Of a DNA stretch of 64,000 nucleotides, positions 43,719-51,376 are shown piece after piece (within the stretch, counting starts at the first letter, position 1; each line of letters opens with the position of its first letter). The DNA is from JAKZVK01 sp965237575. GTDB lineage: Bacteria; Acidobacteriota; Terriglobia; Bryobacterales; UBA6623. The position numbers and the translations under genes are program-made. The stretch covers positions 2,852,001 to 2,916,000 of the forward strand of contig CBDEGI010000004.1 of assembly GCA_965237575.1 (NCBI GenBank). The letters are read 5' to 3'. The notes under the pieces are model-generated. The model was not told the DNA's origin. It did not search any database and was given only the letters and a program-made list of their open reading frames with translations.

Positions 43719-45590
43719 ATGAAACGGTTTTGGCTCCTCTTGGTGGGATTATTGTGCCTGCTTGTCGGCGGCAACAGCCTGTATCCCCAGTCACGGCCGC
43801 AGCGCAACAAAGACGAAGAGAACATGATGCGCTGGCGGGTCCTTCGGCCCGTCGTGCGGGGGACGCGCGCGGCGGTGGCCGCGGGCACGCCGCTGTCGAG
43901 CGAAGCGGCCATGCGCCTCTTGCACGCCCGAGGCAACGCCGTCGACGCGGGTGTCGCGGCCCTATACGCTGGGGCCGTCAACGAGTTCTCGCACTTCGGC
44001 TTTGGCGGCGAGTCGCCGATTCTGATTCGCACGCGCGACGGCGAGGTGCACTCGATTCCCGGGGTGGGCGCGGCTCCGGATCTGATGACGCTGGAGTTCT
44101 TCCAGTCGCACCGCCAAGACCCCGAGATCATCCAGGAATCTCGGCGGCGCGGGCGTAACGGCGGATCCATCCCCTCCTACGGCATTCTCCCGGCGTTAGT
44201 GCCCGGCATGGTCGACTCGGGACTGCTGTCGCTGCGCGAGTTCGGCACGAAGTCGTTCGGCGAGGTCATCCAGCCGGCGATCGACTTGGCCGACGGCATG
44301 CCTCTCGACTCGATTCGCGCGGGCTCGATCGCGCAGGCGGTGCGGATCTTCAAGCTGTTCCCGACGTCGCAGCGCGTCTATCTGCCCGGCGGGCGGGTGC
44401 CGCGCGCAGGAGGCCTCTTTCGGCAGACGGACCTGGCGCGAACCTTGCGCTCGATGGCCGCCGCCGAGAAAAAAGCGCTGCGGGAAGGGGCGACCCGGGT
44501 GCAGGCGATCGATGCCGTCCGCGACTATTTCTATCGGGGTGAGATCGCTCGCAAGATCGCCGCCTTTAGCAAAGACAACGGCGGTTTGCTGCGCTACGAG
44601 GACTTCGCGCAAACGCGGCTCGAGTTGGAAAAGCCGGAGGTTACGACCTATCGCGAGTACGAGGTCTACAAGAGCGGCTTCTGGACCCAGGGGCCGATCC
44701 TGCTGCAAGCGCTCAACCTGCTCGAGGGATACGACCTGAGCGCGATGGGATGGAACTCGGCCGAGTACATTCACACGCTCACCGAAGCGCTGAAGCTGGC
44801 CTACGCCGACCGCGACACCTACTATGCCGATCCGAAGTTCTCTGACGTGCCGGCGGACCTGCTCACGAAGGAATACGCCGAGCGCCGCCGCGCGTTGATC
44901 GACCCGGTGCGGGCGTCCGTCGAGTTCCGTCCGGGTGAATTTGGACGCAAGCCGCCGCACCCGTCGCGTTACGCGGGTCAACTGCGTCCCTTGACGGATG
45001 CGCTGGCATCGAAGGACACGACCTGCATCAACATCATCGACAGCAACGGGGTGATGTTCTCGGTAACGCCGTCGGGGGCGTGGATGCCGTCTGTCATCGC
45101 CGCCGACACGGGGATTCCGCTGACGCAGAGGGCGCAGAGCTTTTTGATGATTCCCGATCACCCCAACGTCGTCGAGCCGCGCAAACGGCCGCGCATCACG
45201 CTCTCGCCTACGATCGTGACGCGCCGCGGACAGCCCTTCCTGGCACTCTCCACCCCGGGAGGCGATCAGCAGGACCAAGCCTTGCTGCAGGTGATGCTGG
45301 CAGTGATGGAGTTTCGGCTGAACCCGCAGGCGGCGGTGGAGGCGCCGCGCCTCCAGACTCGCCACATGGTCGCCAGCTTCGACGACCATGCCATGGAGCC
45401 GAATCTGTTGCTGCTCGACGAGCGCATCGCGCCGTCGGTTGAAGTACAACTCAAGGAGTGGGGCCACCAGATCGAGCGCCGCAGCAAATGGAACAGCGGG
45501 TCCGCGCCCGTGGCCGTGCTGTTCCTCCCCAATGGCGTCATCTCGGCCGGCGCCGACCCGTATGGGTATCGGTACGCCGATGCCTGGTAA
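43719..45590 (+). CDS. ggt: gamma-glutamyltransferase family protein, secreted
   Basis: A 623-residue Ntn-hydrolase precursor with a signal peptide (about 1-22). The autocleavage/nucleophile site is T434 in KDTTCINIID, where the classic motif is TTH, so the residue after the pair is Cys. Downstream VTPSGAWMPSV and LALSTPGGDQQDQALLQV correspond to the substrate pocket and the conserved PGG loop. It would transfer or hydrolyse gamma-glutamyl groups in the periplasm. An ATG at 43719 follows GGAG. The TTC and weak gamma-glutamyl-binding Arg context mean a different amide substrate is possible. Confidence 0.88.
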   Translation: MKRFWLLLVGLLCLLVGGNSLYPQSRPQRNKDEENMMRWRVLRPVVRGTRAAVAAGTPLSSEAAMRLLHARGNAVDAGVAALYAGAVNEFSHFGFGGESPILIRTRDGEVHSIPGVGAAPDLMTLEFFQSHRQDPEIIQESRRRGRNGGSIPSYGILPALVPGMVDSGLLSLREFGTKSFGEVIQPAIDLADGMPLDSIRAGSIAQAVRIFKLFPTSQRVYLPGGRVPRAGGLFRQTDLARTLRSMAAAEKKALREGATRVQAIDAVRDYFYRGEIARKIAAFSKDNGGLLRYEDFAQTRLELEKPEVTTYREYEVYKSGFWTQGPILLQALNLLEGYDLSAMGWNSAEYIHTLTEALKLAYADRDTYYADPKFSDVPADLLTKEYAERRRALIDPVRASVEFRPGEFGRKPPHPSRYAGQLRPLTDALASKDTTCINIIDSNGVMFSVTPSGAWMPSVIAADTGIPLTQRAQSFLMIPDHPNVVEPRKRPRITLSPTIVTRRGQPFLALSTPGGDQQDQALLQVMLAVMEFRLNPQAAVEAPRLQTRHMVASFDDHAMEPNLLLLDERIAPSVEVQLKEWGHQIERRSKWNSGSAPVAVLFLPNGVISAGADPYGYRYADAW

Positions 45591-45659
45591 GTAAGCAGTG
45601 TGTTTCTCAAACAGGGTCGCGTTGCGCTCCGCGATGTAGGGGCACGGCATGCCGAAACC

Positions 45660-45932
45660 GAGCCCCGAGCGCAAGCGAGGGGTAAATCCGCACCCGTTGG
45701 GCATTAAGGCTCCGCACCCGTCACTGGTGTGCCCTATACCTGCCCGTATTTGCCCGCTTTCTCCTAGGGGCCTTGTGACGGCCCGGTGAGACAAAATGAG
45801 ACGGTTTCGCCGTTTTTGGGCCGCTGACGCACGAGTTGGAGGTGGTGGCGAGCACGGTTGCGGGAGTGTAGGCCGATTGGCGGCGGATTGAGGGCGCGGG
45901 ACATCGCACCCACTCGCTTGCGCTCGGGGCTC
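45660..45932. repeat. opposed copies of a GAGCCCCGAGCGCAAGCG element
   Basis: CGAGCCCCGAGCGCAAGCGA with GGGGTAAATCCGCACCCG at 45658-45695, and its inverted counterpart ACTCGCTTGCGCTCGGGGCT at 45909-45928. A third, longer copy in the inverted orientation lies at 52458-52491 (GGGATTTACCCCTCGCTGGC then GTTCGGGGCTCGG). This is a dispersed element in non-coding DNA. Confidence 0.65.
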
Positions 45933-46108
45933 GGTTCGGGCGGGCCAGACGGAAGCATGGGCCTGGACGCACTTGTGCTGCGCGGTCGCGGTGATCGATG
46001 CCTGTCGAAATCCAACCTCCAAAACCTTCAAGAAAAGAGGGCCCTCTGGCTCCAGTCTGTGTCAACCTCAGCGGCCTGCCCAAGATAGGAACGAAAGAGC
46101 AGGCATGA

Positions 46109-46197
46109 ACGGACGGTCCTCTCCTGTGGGTAAACCCGCGGATCTCAAAACCGAGATCCGCGCTACGGGTTAAACCCGTCAGGAGCTGCCGTTCGCG
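46109..46197. repeat. long imperfect stem-loop
   Basis: The inner part is a perfect 10-bp stem CGCGGATCTC-AAAACC-GAGATCCGCG at 46137-46162. GGGTAAACCC and GGGTTAAACCC flank it, and outer arms with CTCTCCTG / CAGGAG and AACGG / CCGTT continue the pairing. No gene lies within 300 bases on either side, so a structured RNA or a mobile palindromic element are both possible. Confidence 0.6.
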
Positions 46198-46519
46198 GGG
46201 GACGATCGCTTATCTTAGTTCGGAGAGCAACATCGAAACTGCCTGGCCAGGAAACGGTCGTTGTTGGTCCGGCGATCTGTCCGCACCGGTCGTTTCCGTT
46301 ATCAGGCTAGCACGCGTAGGTGAGGGTTCCAGGGTTCTGGGAGGGGCAAGTCGTTGAAAAGGCAGAGAATAAAGTTCTGAAAAATCTGTGACTCCGCGAC
46401 TCGCGCACGGCAGTTTGGGCTTGGCCCGCGAGCCTGACCCCCGGCGCGCCCTCGTCAAAAGGTTTCCTTAATCCTAGCCCGGGTGTCAACCCGGGGGACG
46501 GATCGCCCATCCCCACGCA

Positions 46520-46720
46520 TCAGGGGCCAGGAGCCGGGGTCCGTGGACGTCGGCCCCTGGCCCCGGAGTCTCCTCGAACTGGTCTCCCCTCGCGTAGCCA
46601 ACGCGGCGGACGCCCCCGCCGCTTCCCCTTGCCGCGCGCCAGAATCTCCAGCGTGACGATCGCCTGGTTCAACAACTCGCGCTCCTGATGGAGCTCCTTC
46701 AAAATCGCATGCACGTCCAT
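46520..46720 (-). CDS. small conserved-looking protein with AT-hook-like motif
   Basis: A 66-residue protein: an N-terminal helix (HAILKELHQERELLNQAIVT, about 4-25) suited to coiled-coil pairing, then a very basic GKGKRRGRPPRWL with the RGRP core of an AT-hook. The Arg/Pro-rich tail (about 47-66) may be non-native. Small proteins of this layout are widespread in acidobacteria as I recall, usually orphan. ATG 46720 has GGGGAAGG at good spacing. An inverted repeat (46748-46809) lies directly upstream and may be its operator or promoter region. A DNA-binding role is inferred from the hook only. Confidence 0.55.
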   Translation of the reverse strand: MDVHAILKELHQERELLNQAIVTLEILARGKGKRRGRPPRWLREGRPVRGDSGARGRRPRTPAPGP

Positions 46721-46747
46721 GATGACCTTCCCCTCGCAACGAGAAGA

Positions 46748-46809
46748 CCACCACGGACACAGGCCCGCTAGAATGGTACTGTCGCTCTCACGGACCTGTG
46801 CCGTGGTGG
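46748..46809. repeat. inverted repeat upstream of the AT-hook-like gene
   Basis: The arms 46748-46767 and 46791-46809 pair as CCACCACGG(A)CACAGG with CCTGTGCCGTGGTGG, separated by 23 bases. It starts 28 bases upstream of the small gene's ATG. It may be an operator, or a copy of the CACCACGGACACAG-type dispersed repeat known from several phyla. Confidence 0.6.
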
Positions 46810-47037
46810 CGAAAGGCCTCGGCGGAAGGTCACACTTCCGTCGGGGCCGCTATCATTCTAGCGCTTTCCCCTCCCTCCTGCGCACATTTCTTTCGAATGC
46901 GACCGAATTTTCTGCCGCCCACAGCCCCTGAAGGCGCTGCGATGTCGGCGAGACGACTGACCCCAAGGGGACATCGAGAACACGCAGTCCCTGCGAAAAA
47001 GGGCTCCGTCCCCTTTAGGCTCCTTTAGACTCCAAAA

Positions 47038-47087
47038 GCCGCGCGGTTGGCCCGCGCGGCTCGGTAGCGCCGGCCATTGGACCGGCG
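47038..47087. repeat. tandem GC hairpins
   Basis: Two adjacent perfect stems: GCCGCGCGG with CCGCGCGGC (47038-47060) and CGCCGG with CCGGCG (47068-47087). Neither has a T-run. They look like a REP/BIME-type doublet and not a gene terminator. Confidence 0.55.
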
Positions 47088-47359
47088 TTCTTCGCTCTCA
47101 GGATACAGGGTAGGTATGGCGGTGGACGGCCTCCCGTCTCGCTAAGTGGTTGGAAATGCGGGAGATCTAGATTTGATAGTTCTGTGACTGAAATGAGGTT
47201 GTGTTGGAAACGGCGAGCACAACGCCCACCTCAGCGGGAGAGGAAGCGGCCGTCAGCGGTTGAGAGTTAGGGTGACTGTCCCCTTTGGGCCGTCCCTTGG
47301 GCCCAACTTCAAGGCCCTGCTTCGCCATAGACTCAACACAACGTTTATCGTGAGGAATC

Positions 47360-48358
47360 GTGAACACGGAACTCGAGCACGAACTCGACCGGCTCTGCAG
47401 AGACTTCGCGGAGGTGAACGGTGATGCCTTTAGCCATTTCTATTGCCCGATTCTGTTCGAGGATGAGAGCGTTCCTCTTTGTAAAGGGCATGTTGTGAAC
47501 CAAGCCTTTCGCGGTGTATCCAAGAGGTGGACCGTCCAGCGCCGCGATGTCGACAGCTTTTTCGGTTCGCACTTTGAGGCGGAGTTCACGTCACTGCAAG
47601 AGTTGGCCGACTGGAAGGACTCGGGAGTGTTTTCAGACAAGAAGAAGCATCGTAAGGTGAGACCAAGAATCGTGGTCGACGGCCGAGAGGTGGAGCACTT
47701 CGTCCCCACCGAGGCCGTTCCAAACGCCTTCACCGCAATCGAGATCTATGACGGTAAGAAGCCAATGGTCCTGGGTTTGAAGATGAATCCCGAGGAGATG
47801 AAAGAGTCTGCGGAACGCGATTGGGCTGTTGAGGTTGCTAGGGACATTCGTTTCCCTGCTTTCGTGTCTGTAGTCAAGGCTGCCCACCTGACTCTCTTTG
47901 CGCTTCTCGGATACCGCTACGCGCTCTCGGCTGCCGGGCATTTTGTCGGTTGGGATGTCCTGGGGAGATTCTTGCGCGCTAGCAATGGCCATGCACGCGA
48001 TGCCGTTCTGAAAAGCGCGACCGAACATTTCAGGGAGTTCTCCGGCATGGTTCGTCCCGTTCTGAAAGCAAGTGACGAAATCGATGGCACGATCGATACC
48101 GGGCAACTTCTGACGTGTTGGAGCGGCAGCGGATATCCTTGGGCGATGATCCTCTACGTCAGGACGGGGTCCGCGCTGCATGCTGCGATGGTCCCCGTAT
48201 TCGACCACCCGGACGGCGTTAAGACTTTCGTAGACTTCCAGAAAAGCTCGAACGAATCCATCACCGCTCGCTCCACGCGATTCACGGAAGAGAGATGGGA
48301 GATTGCGAAACAGACGACGCGGATTGAATGGCCGAAGACAGGCGTGTTCTTTGACTGA
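47360..48358 (+). CDS. unrecognised protein, possible HNH-like N-terminal motif
   Basis: A 332-residue cytoplasmic-looking protein. Residues 29-51 (CPILFEDESVPLCKGHVVNQ and onward to AFRG) resemble the CxxC...GH-V-(I/V)-P-(K/Q)-A-(L/F)-GG segment of HNH_5-type nucleases, but the second Cys of the zinc pair is Leu and the final catalytic His is not evident, so this is only a hint. The middle has LTLFALLGYRYALSAAGHFV; the C-terminus is alpha/beta with no motif I know. The start is GTG 47360 with GAGG five bases upstream. It converges on the HEPN-like gene and is bounded by GGGCCC-type repeats on both sides. Function unknown. Confidence 0.7.
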   Translation: MNTELEHELDRLCRDFAEVNGDAFSHFYCPILFEDESVPLCKGHVVNQAFRGVSKRWTVQRRDVDSFFGSHFEAEFTSLQELADWKDSGVFSDKKKHRKVRPRIVVDGREVEHFVPTEAVPNAFTAIEIYDGKKPMVLGLKMNPEEMKESAERDWAVEVARDIRFPAFVSVVKAAHLTLFALLGYRYALSAAGHFVGWDVLGRFLRASNGHARDAVLKSATEHFREFSGMVRPVLKASDEIDGTIDTGQLLTCWSGSGYPWAMILYVRTGSALHAAMVPVFDHPDGVKTFVDFQKSSNESITARSTRFTEERWEIAKQTTRIEWPKTGVFFD

Positions 48359-48400
48359 CATACGATCTAAACGCAGGTGACTCAGGGTCCTAGCGGGGCC

Positions 48401-48530
48401 CTGGGCCCTAAAGCGACTGTGTTGAAAGTCAAGAGCAAGAGTCAAGAACAAAGAGCTCGGGACTTACCAGCGGGAAGGGGTTGTCCCGCCGGCCCACCGT
48501 CGCGCCGGGCGTGGGCCCTAAAAGGGGGGG
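48401..48530 (+). repeat. GGGCCCTAAA-type repeat copies between two unrecognised genes
   Basis: CTGGGCCCTAAAGCG at 48401-48415 and GTGGGCCCTAAAAGGGGGGG at 48511-48530. Both sit in the gap between the convergent genes ending at 48358 and 48553. They match the left half of the element seen at 50193-50220 and 51816-51837. Confidence 0.65.
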
Positions 48531-48552
48531 CCTGGGCTCAGACTCTCTACCC

Positions 48553-49704
48553 TCAGCCGTCCTCAATGTCGCATGCCTGTATCGGGAGGTATCCGCTGAA
48601 GTACGTCGGGGGCTCGTTGGCGAAGTGGAAGATTGCCGCGTACCGGCCGCTCCCGTCCAAGCCGGAAACGAGGCATCTCACGTCATACACCGCCCCCTGT
48701 GCAAGCGTTCTGCCCTCAAGGGGTGCGTCATGCGCGGCGCGCGTGAGCAGGGGTTGATCTCTCAGGAGCCGTACCTTCTGCTGTCGGAAGGGACGGGTGC
48801 GGATGACATCCTTACGGGACTGCTGATTCCTGATGATCGAGACCACCACATCAAGGCAGTAGCGTGCGTTGTCTTCGGTTGCTGCTGCCTCGTCCCCTGG
48901 TTCCTCGGAGACGGCCCAGCCATGGTCGGAGTGGTAGTAGACTTCTGGGGTCAGGCGCCAGACGTTGAAGAACTCCACTGGATCGATGCCGATCTCTAGC
49001 ATTTCTATTCCGATGCGGTCGTGGTCGAGTTGCACGTAGTCTGTGAGTTGAGCGACATTCTGTTGTATCCACGTTCGATTGCGGGTGTGGAATGGCGCTT
49101 TGTTCGCGAGCAATAGTCGGGGCATCGCAGAGTTTGGGTCATGTTCGGACCAGTCGCGAATGTCGTACTTGGATTCTACCGCGAGAAAGAGTGCCTTTCT
49201 CGTAGCAATCATCCCCTCGAAGTACTGTCCGTTGTCGATGTTCGCGATTGCGTCGTTGATGTGGAGTGCCAGGTCGCTTGTGGTGATTCCCTCGGCAACG
49301 ACGATGTGTTGCAATCGCTTCCCGATCACGTGCTGCAGGAGGTGATCTGTAGCGAGAGCTGATGCGCGGTAGTACTGCCGTACGGCGGCCGGTTCAGCGA
49401 GCTGTGCATGGTGCTTGATGAGCACTCGCTGTTTGTTCATGGCTTTGAGGGTGCCTGATTTGATGATCGGCAACCGTCGTTGACGGAGTTCCCCGATGAG
49501 TTGGTCAAACGAGAATTGTTCGATGGCCTTTTCTTCGTCGGCCCCGATTTCCAGGAGGCAGGAGTAGAGGACGAGTTCGATGGCGTCTTGGAGCACAATG
49601 AGACCAGCCGATGCGACGTGGCGATCCCGGACGAAGCAGTGGACGCGGGCAGTATCGAACAAAGTGCGGGCCACCAGCAGCCCGTGCAAGACTTCTTCTT
49701 TCAT
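48553..49704 (-). CDS. unrecognised protein with HEPN-like Rx4H motif
   Basis: A 383-residue protein. The N-terminal third is helical (VLQDAIELVLYSCLLEIGAD ... SFDQLIGELRQRRLP) and contains R93-VLIK-H98 in NKQRVLIKHHAQ, the Rx4-6H pattern of HEPN RNases placed after a long helix as in that fold. The C-terminal two thirds has no motif I can name (VEFFNVWRLTPEVYYHSDHG). HEPN proteins often act in toxin-antitoxin, abortive-infection or RNA-processing roles; here that is a hypothesis. Start ATG 49704. It is flanked on both sides by GGGCCC...GGGG repeat copies. No minimal nucleotidyltransferase partner is adjacent. Confidence 0.72.
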   Translation of the reverse strand: MKEEVLHGLLVARTLFDTARVHCFVRDRHVASAGLIVLQDAIELVLYSCLLEIGADEEKAIEQFSFDQLIGELRQRRLPIIKSGTLKAMNKQRVLIKHHAQLAEPAAVRQYYRASALATDHLLQHVIGKRLQHIVVAEGITTSDLALHINDAIANIDNGQYFEGMIATRKALFLAVESKYDIRDWSEHDPNSAMPRLLLANKAPFHTRNRTWIQQNVAQLTDYVQLDHDRIGIEMLEIGIDPVEFFNVWRLTPEVYYHSDHGWAVSEEPGDEAAATEDNARYCLDVVVSIIRNQQSRKDVIRTRPFRQQKVRLLRDQPLLTRAAHDAPLEGRTLAQGAVYDVRCLVSGLDGSGRYAAIFHFANEPPTYFSGYLPIQACDIEDG

Positions 49705-49824
49705 GGTTTCGATTGTAGTTGGTCGCCGAGCCAGCAGAGGGCGGGGCCCGAAGGGGACGGCCCGAATTCCACCGCATTCAACCCTCGTGAAATCAGCCGC
49801 TTACAATCAATCCTGGCTCAATGA

Positions 49825-49872
49825 GGAGTTCGGGGAGTTCGGGGACGGAGTTCGGGACGGAGTTCGGGGACA
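49825..49872 (+). repeat. short tandem array of GAGTTCGGGGACG units
   Basis: Four head-to-tail units of 9-14 bases (GAGTTCGGG, GAGTTCGGGGACG, GAGTTCGGGACG, GAGTTCGGGGACAG). The units are too short and have no spacers, so this is not a CRISPR. It is a simple array built from the same GGGGAC words as the dispersed element. Confidence 0.8.
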
Positions 49873-50031
49873 GGAAGCTGTGACAGAATTCGTTTTCGGC
49901 GGCGCGGATCGGCGTGAGGGGGAGGCTGCGGGTTTTCCGGGGAATCGGTGTTCTTGATCGCAGGGTATTGCGGCTCGGGACCTCGATTGCGATCGTTGCG
50001 ATCAGCGATCGGGTCCCTTCCAGGGCCGGGT

Positions 50032-50190
50032 TTAGCGGCTCAGAGCCAGCTCCGGCGCTAACCGAAAGGCGCGTTGTAAGTTGTACGTCAGGGCCGCCCA
50101 CAAGGCTTCGCAGCCGACCTTCGGCAGACCCCGCGTGGCGAAGCGTCGCAGCCCCAGCTTCTGCTTGATCCAAGCGTTGGGGAACTCCAC
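50032..50190 (-). pseudogene. C-terminal remnant of an IS1182-type transposase
   Basis: The minus strand reads VEFPNAWIKQKLGLRRFATR, then GLPKVGCEALWAALTYNLQR and AFRLAPELALSR-stop. This closely follows the conserved C-terminal end of IS1182/ISNCY-like DDE transposases (K-LG-R-F--RGL-KV--EALWA-LTYN). Nothing upstream encodes the catalytic domain, since the next upstream bases are a repeat copy and the carbonic anhydrase gene. It is therefore a truncated relic, good evidence of past insertion-sequence activity in this region. Confidence 0.72.
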
Positions 50191-50192
50191 CG

Positions 50193-50220
50193 GGGCCCTA
50201 AAGGGGACGGAGCCCTTTTC
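50193..50220 (+). repeat. dispersed GGGCCCTAAAGGGGACGGAGCCC element
   Basis: The full-length copy GGGCCCTAAAGGGGACGGAG followed by CCCTTTTC. Others are at 51816-51837 (same strand), 47002-47019 (inverted, right half), 47276-47303 (inverted), 48401-48415, 48511-48530 and 49743-49763 (partial or diverged). All lie between genes. Confidence 0.8.
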
Positions 50221-50316
50221 TGCTGAGCCCTTTTCTGTTTCTCCACTCTCAGAGCCGGGCGTCATGCGACAAGGTTTCTGTCTTTCCTATGATCCCATGC
50301 GGGTTCAACCTTGGGC

Positions 50317-50895
50317 TCAGGAGGCGCGGAGCGGGGCCGGTGGCACAACTTGGTTGATCGTCCCGTTGCTTACGTCGTAGACGAAGCCGGAGACGACCAG
50401 TTGGTCTGGCATTCCGGGGGTTTGACGGAGTCGTTCGACGTCGTCTTGCACAGACGTGGTAGGGTCGCTGATCGCCATTGCCGATACTTCGTCGACACTG
50501 AGGCCGAGCCGTTTTGCCACCTGTCCCTGGATGGCCGGGTTGGCAAGACGAGACATTCCGCAATCGGTGTGGTGGATAACGACCAGTTCCGGCTGCATAG
50601 GGCTGGTTCCTGGCTGGTTGGCGGAGGCGGCCAGAACGCTGAGAATGCCGAGATCTCTCATCACTGCGCGAGTGATCCTGCCGCCTGCGTTACGTATGAC
50701 GATTGCGTCGCCGAGTCCCAGCCCGAAGAGGTGTGCAGGATCGACGCGGGAGTCGATGCAGGTCAAGAGGATCGTTGACATACGGGGCAGAATCTTGAGG
50801 TCTCCTGCCGCGAACTGCTCAGCAAAGCTCCGGTTGCGATCGAGTAGCGTGGTCAGGTCAGCCGTCTCTGCCCCTGTTATCCGTTCCTTAGTCAT
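50317..50895 (-). CDS. beta-class carbonic anhydrase
   Basis: A 192-residue zinc enzyme that interconverts CO2 and bicarbonate. The zinc and catalytic residues are present: C46-I-D48-S-R50 (LLTCIDSRVDP) and H109-T-D-C112 (VVIHHTDCGMSR), with the conserved VIRNAGGRITRAVMRDL between. ATG 50895 is preceded by AAAGGAGA at ideal spacing; an upstream in-frame start is unnecessary. It stands alone in the accessory region between a transposase remnant and the higBA locus. Confidence 0.93.
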   Translation of the reverse strand: MTKERITGAETADLTTLLDRNRSFAEQFAAGDLKILPRMSTILLTCIDSRVDPAHLFGLGLGDAIVIRNAGGRITRAVMRDLGILSVLAASANQPGTSPMQPELVVIHHTDCGMSRLANPAIQGQVAKRLGLSVDEVSAMAISDPTTSVQDDVERLRQTPGMPDQLVVSGFVYDVSNGTINQVVPPAPLRAS

Positions 50896-51070
50896 TTTGT
50901 CTTTCTCCTTTCTCAATCTATGATCCCTGCCCAAGACAACCGGCGGGCCATCGCTTGCTCTGTCGTCGACATGGCATATCGGTGACAGTCAGGGATATCG
51001 GCTGTCGGTACGAGCGAAGCGCAGAACGAAACCAATCTCGCCGAAACCTTGTGAGCTCATGCGCTTGCGG

Positions 51071-51376
51071 TCATGCCGGCTCGTAGCGGTCCACGCTGAT
51101 TTCGCTTTCGCGGGCGCGCATCTCCGAAGCGTCGTGCCAGGCCTGCATCTTCAGCAGCATGTCCATGCTTACGTCAAAAGCCTTCTCGATGCGCAGCGCC
51201 ATCTCGGGCGACAGCGTGGCCTTGCCACCCAGTAAATCCGAAAGTGTCGCCCGTCGCACACCCAGAATTGCGGCCGCCCTGGTCACGCTGAGTCTCAGCT
51301 CCTCGATGACCTCGGTACGGATGAAGTCGCCGGGGTGCGAGGGCGTCATGTTGACTCTGACCTCGTCTGTTGTCAT
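51071..51376 (-). CDS. higA: HigA-type antitoxin (XRE family)
   Basis: A 101-residue antitoxin. It has the typical HigA lead (MTPSHPGDFIRTEVIEELRL), an XRE helix-turn-helix (SVTRAAAILGVRRATLSDLL, GGKATLSPEMALRIEKAF) and the family C-terminus MDMLLKMQAWHDASE. It would bind the higBA promoter and neutralise the HigB RNase. ATG 51376 overlaps the higB stop by one base. Because higB is frameshifted, it may now be an orphan antitoxin. Confidence 0.92.
   Translation of the reverse strand: MTTDEVRVNMTPSHPGDFIRTEVIEELRLSVTRAAAILGVRRATLSDLLGGKATLSPEMALRIEKAFDVSMDMLLKMQAWHDASEMRARESEISVDRYEPA

Larger units (their letters stand above)
45591..46519. other. gene-poor repeat region after gamma-glutamyltransferase
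   Basis: About 930 bases with no gene I can support; the long minus-strand open frame across it is a shadow of the transferase gene. It contains a GTAGGGGCACGGCATGCC half-palindrome (45636-45653), two opposed copies of a GAGCCCCGAGCGCAAGCGA element (45660-45685 and 45908-45932), and a large stem-loop at 46109-46197. It forms the left boundary of the accessory region. Confidence 0.6.
46721..47359. other. non-coding stretch with hairpins and repeat copies
   Basis: About 640 bases without a supported gene. It contains the inverted repeat at 46748-46809, an inverted GGCTCCGTCCCCTTTAGG copy (47002-47019), two strong hairpins (GCCGCGCGG/CCGCGCGGC at 47038-47060 and CGCCGG/CCGGCG at 47068-47087), and another CCCCTTTGGGCC copy near 47276-47303 just before the next gene. 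Confidence 0.55.
49705..50316. other. repeat cluster with transposase remnant
   Basis: About 610 bases with no intact gene. In order: a GGGGCCCGAAGGGGACGGCCC copy (49743-49763), a short tandem array (49825-49872), an imperfect GGGACC...GGTCCC palindrome (49979-50018), the IS1182-type transposase tail (50032-50190) and a GGGCCCTAAAGGGGACGGAGCCC copy (50193-50220). Confidence 0.65.

Noticed and set aside
44196..46031. Minus-strand frame of about 610 codons over gamma-glutamyltransferase
   Set aside because: Antisense shadow; the plus strand has a signal peptide and the nucleophile motif. Its 3'-side extension runs through repeats.
46719..46931. Plus-strand ORF opposite the AT-hook-like gene
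   Set aside because: Runs through the inverted repeat and a GC hairpin region; no motif and poor start context.
49825..49872. CRISPR array
   Set aside because: Units of 9-14 bases directly abutting, with no spacers.
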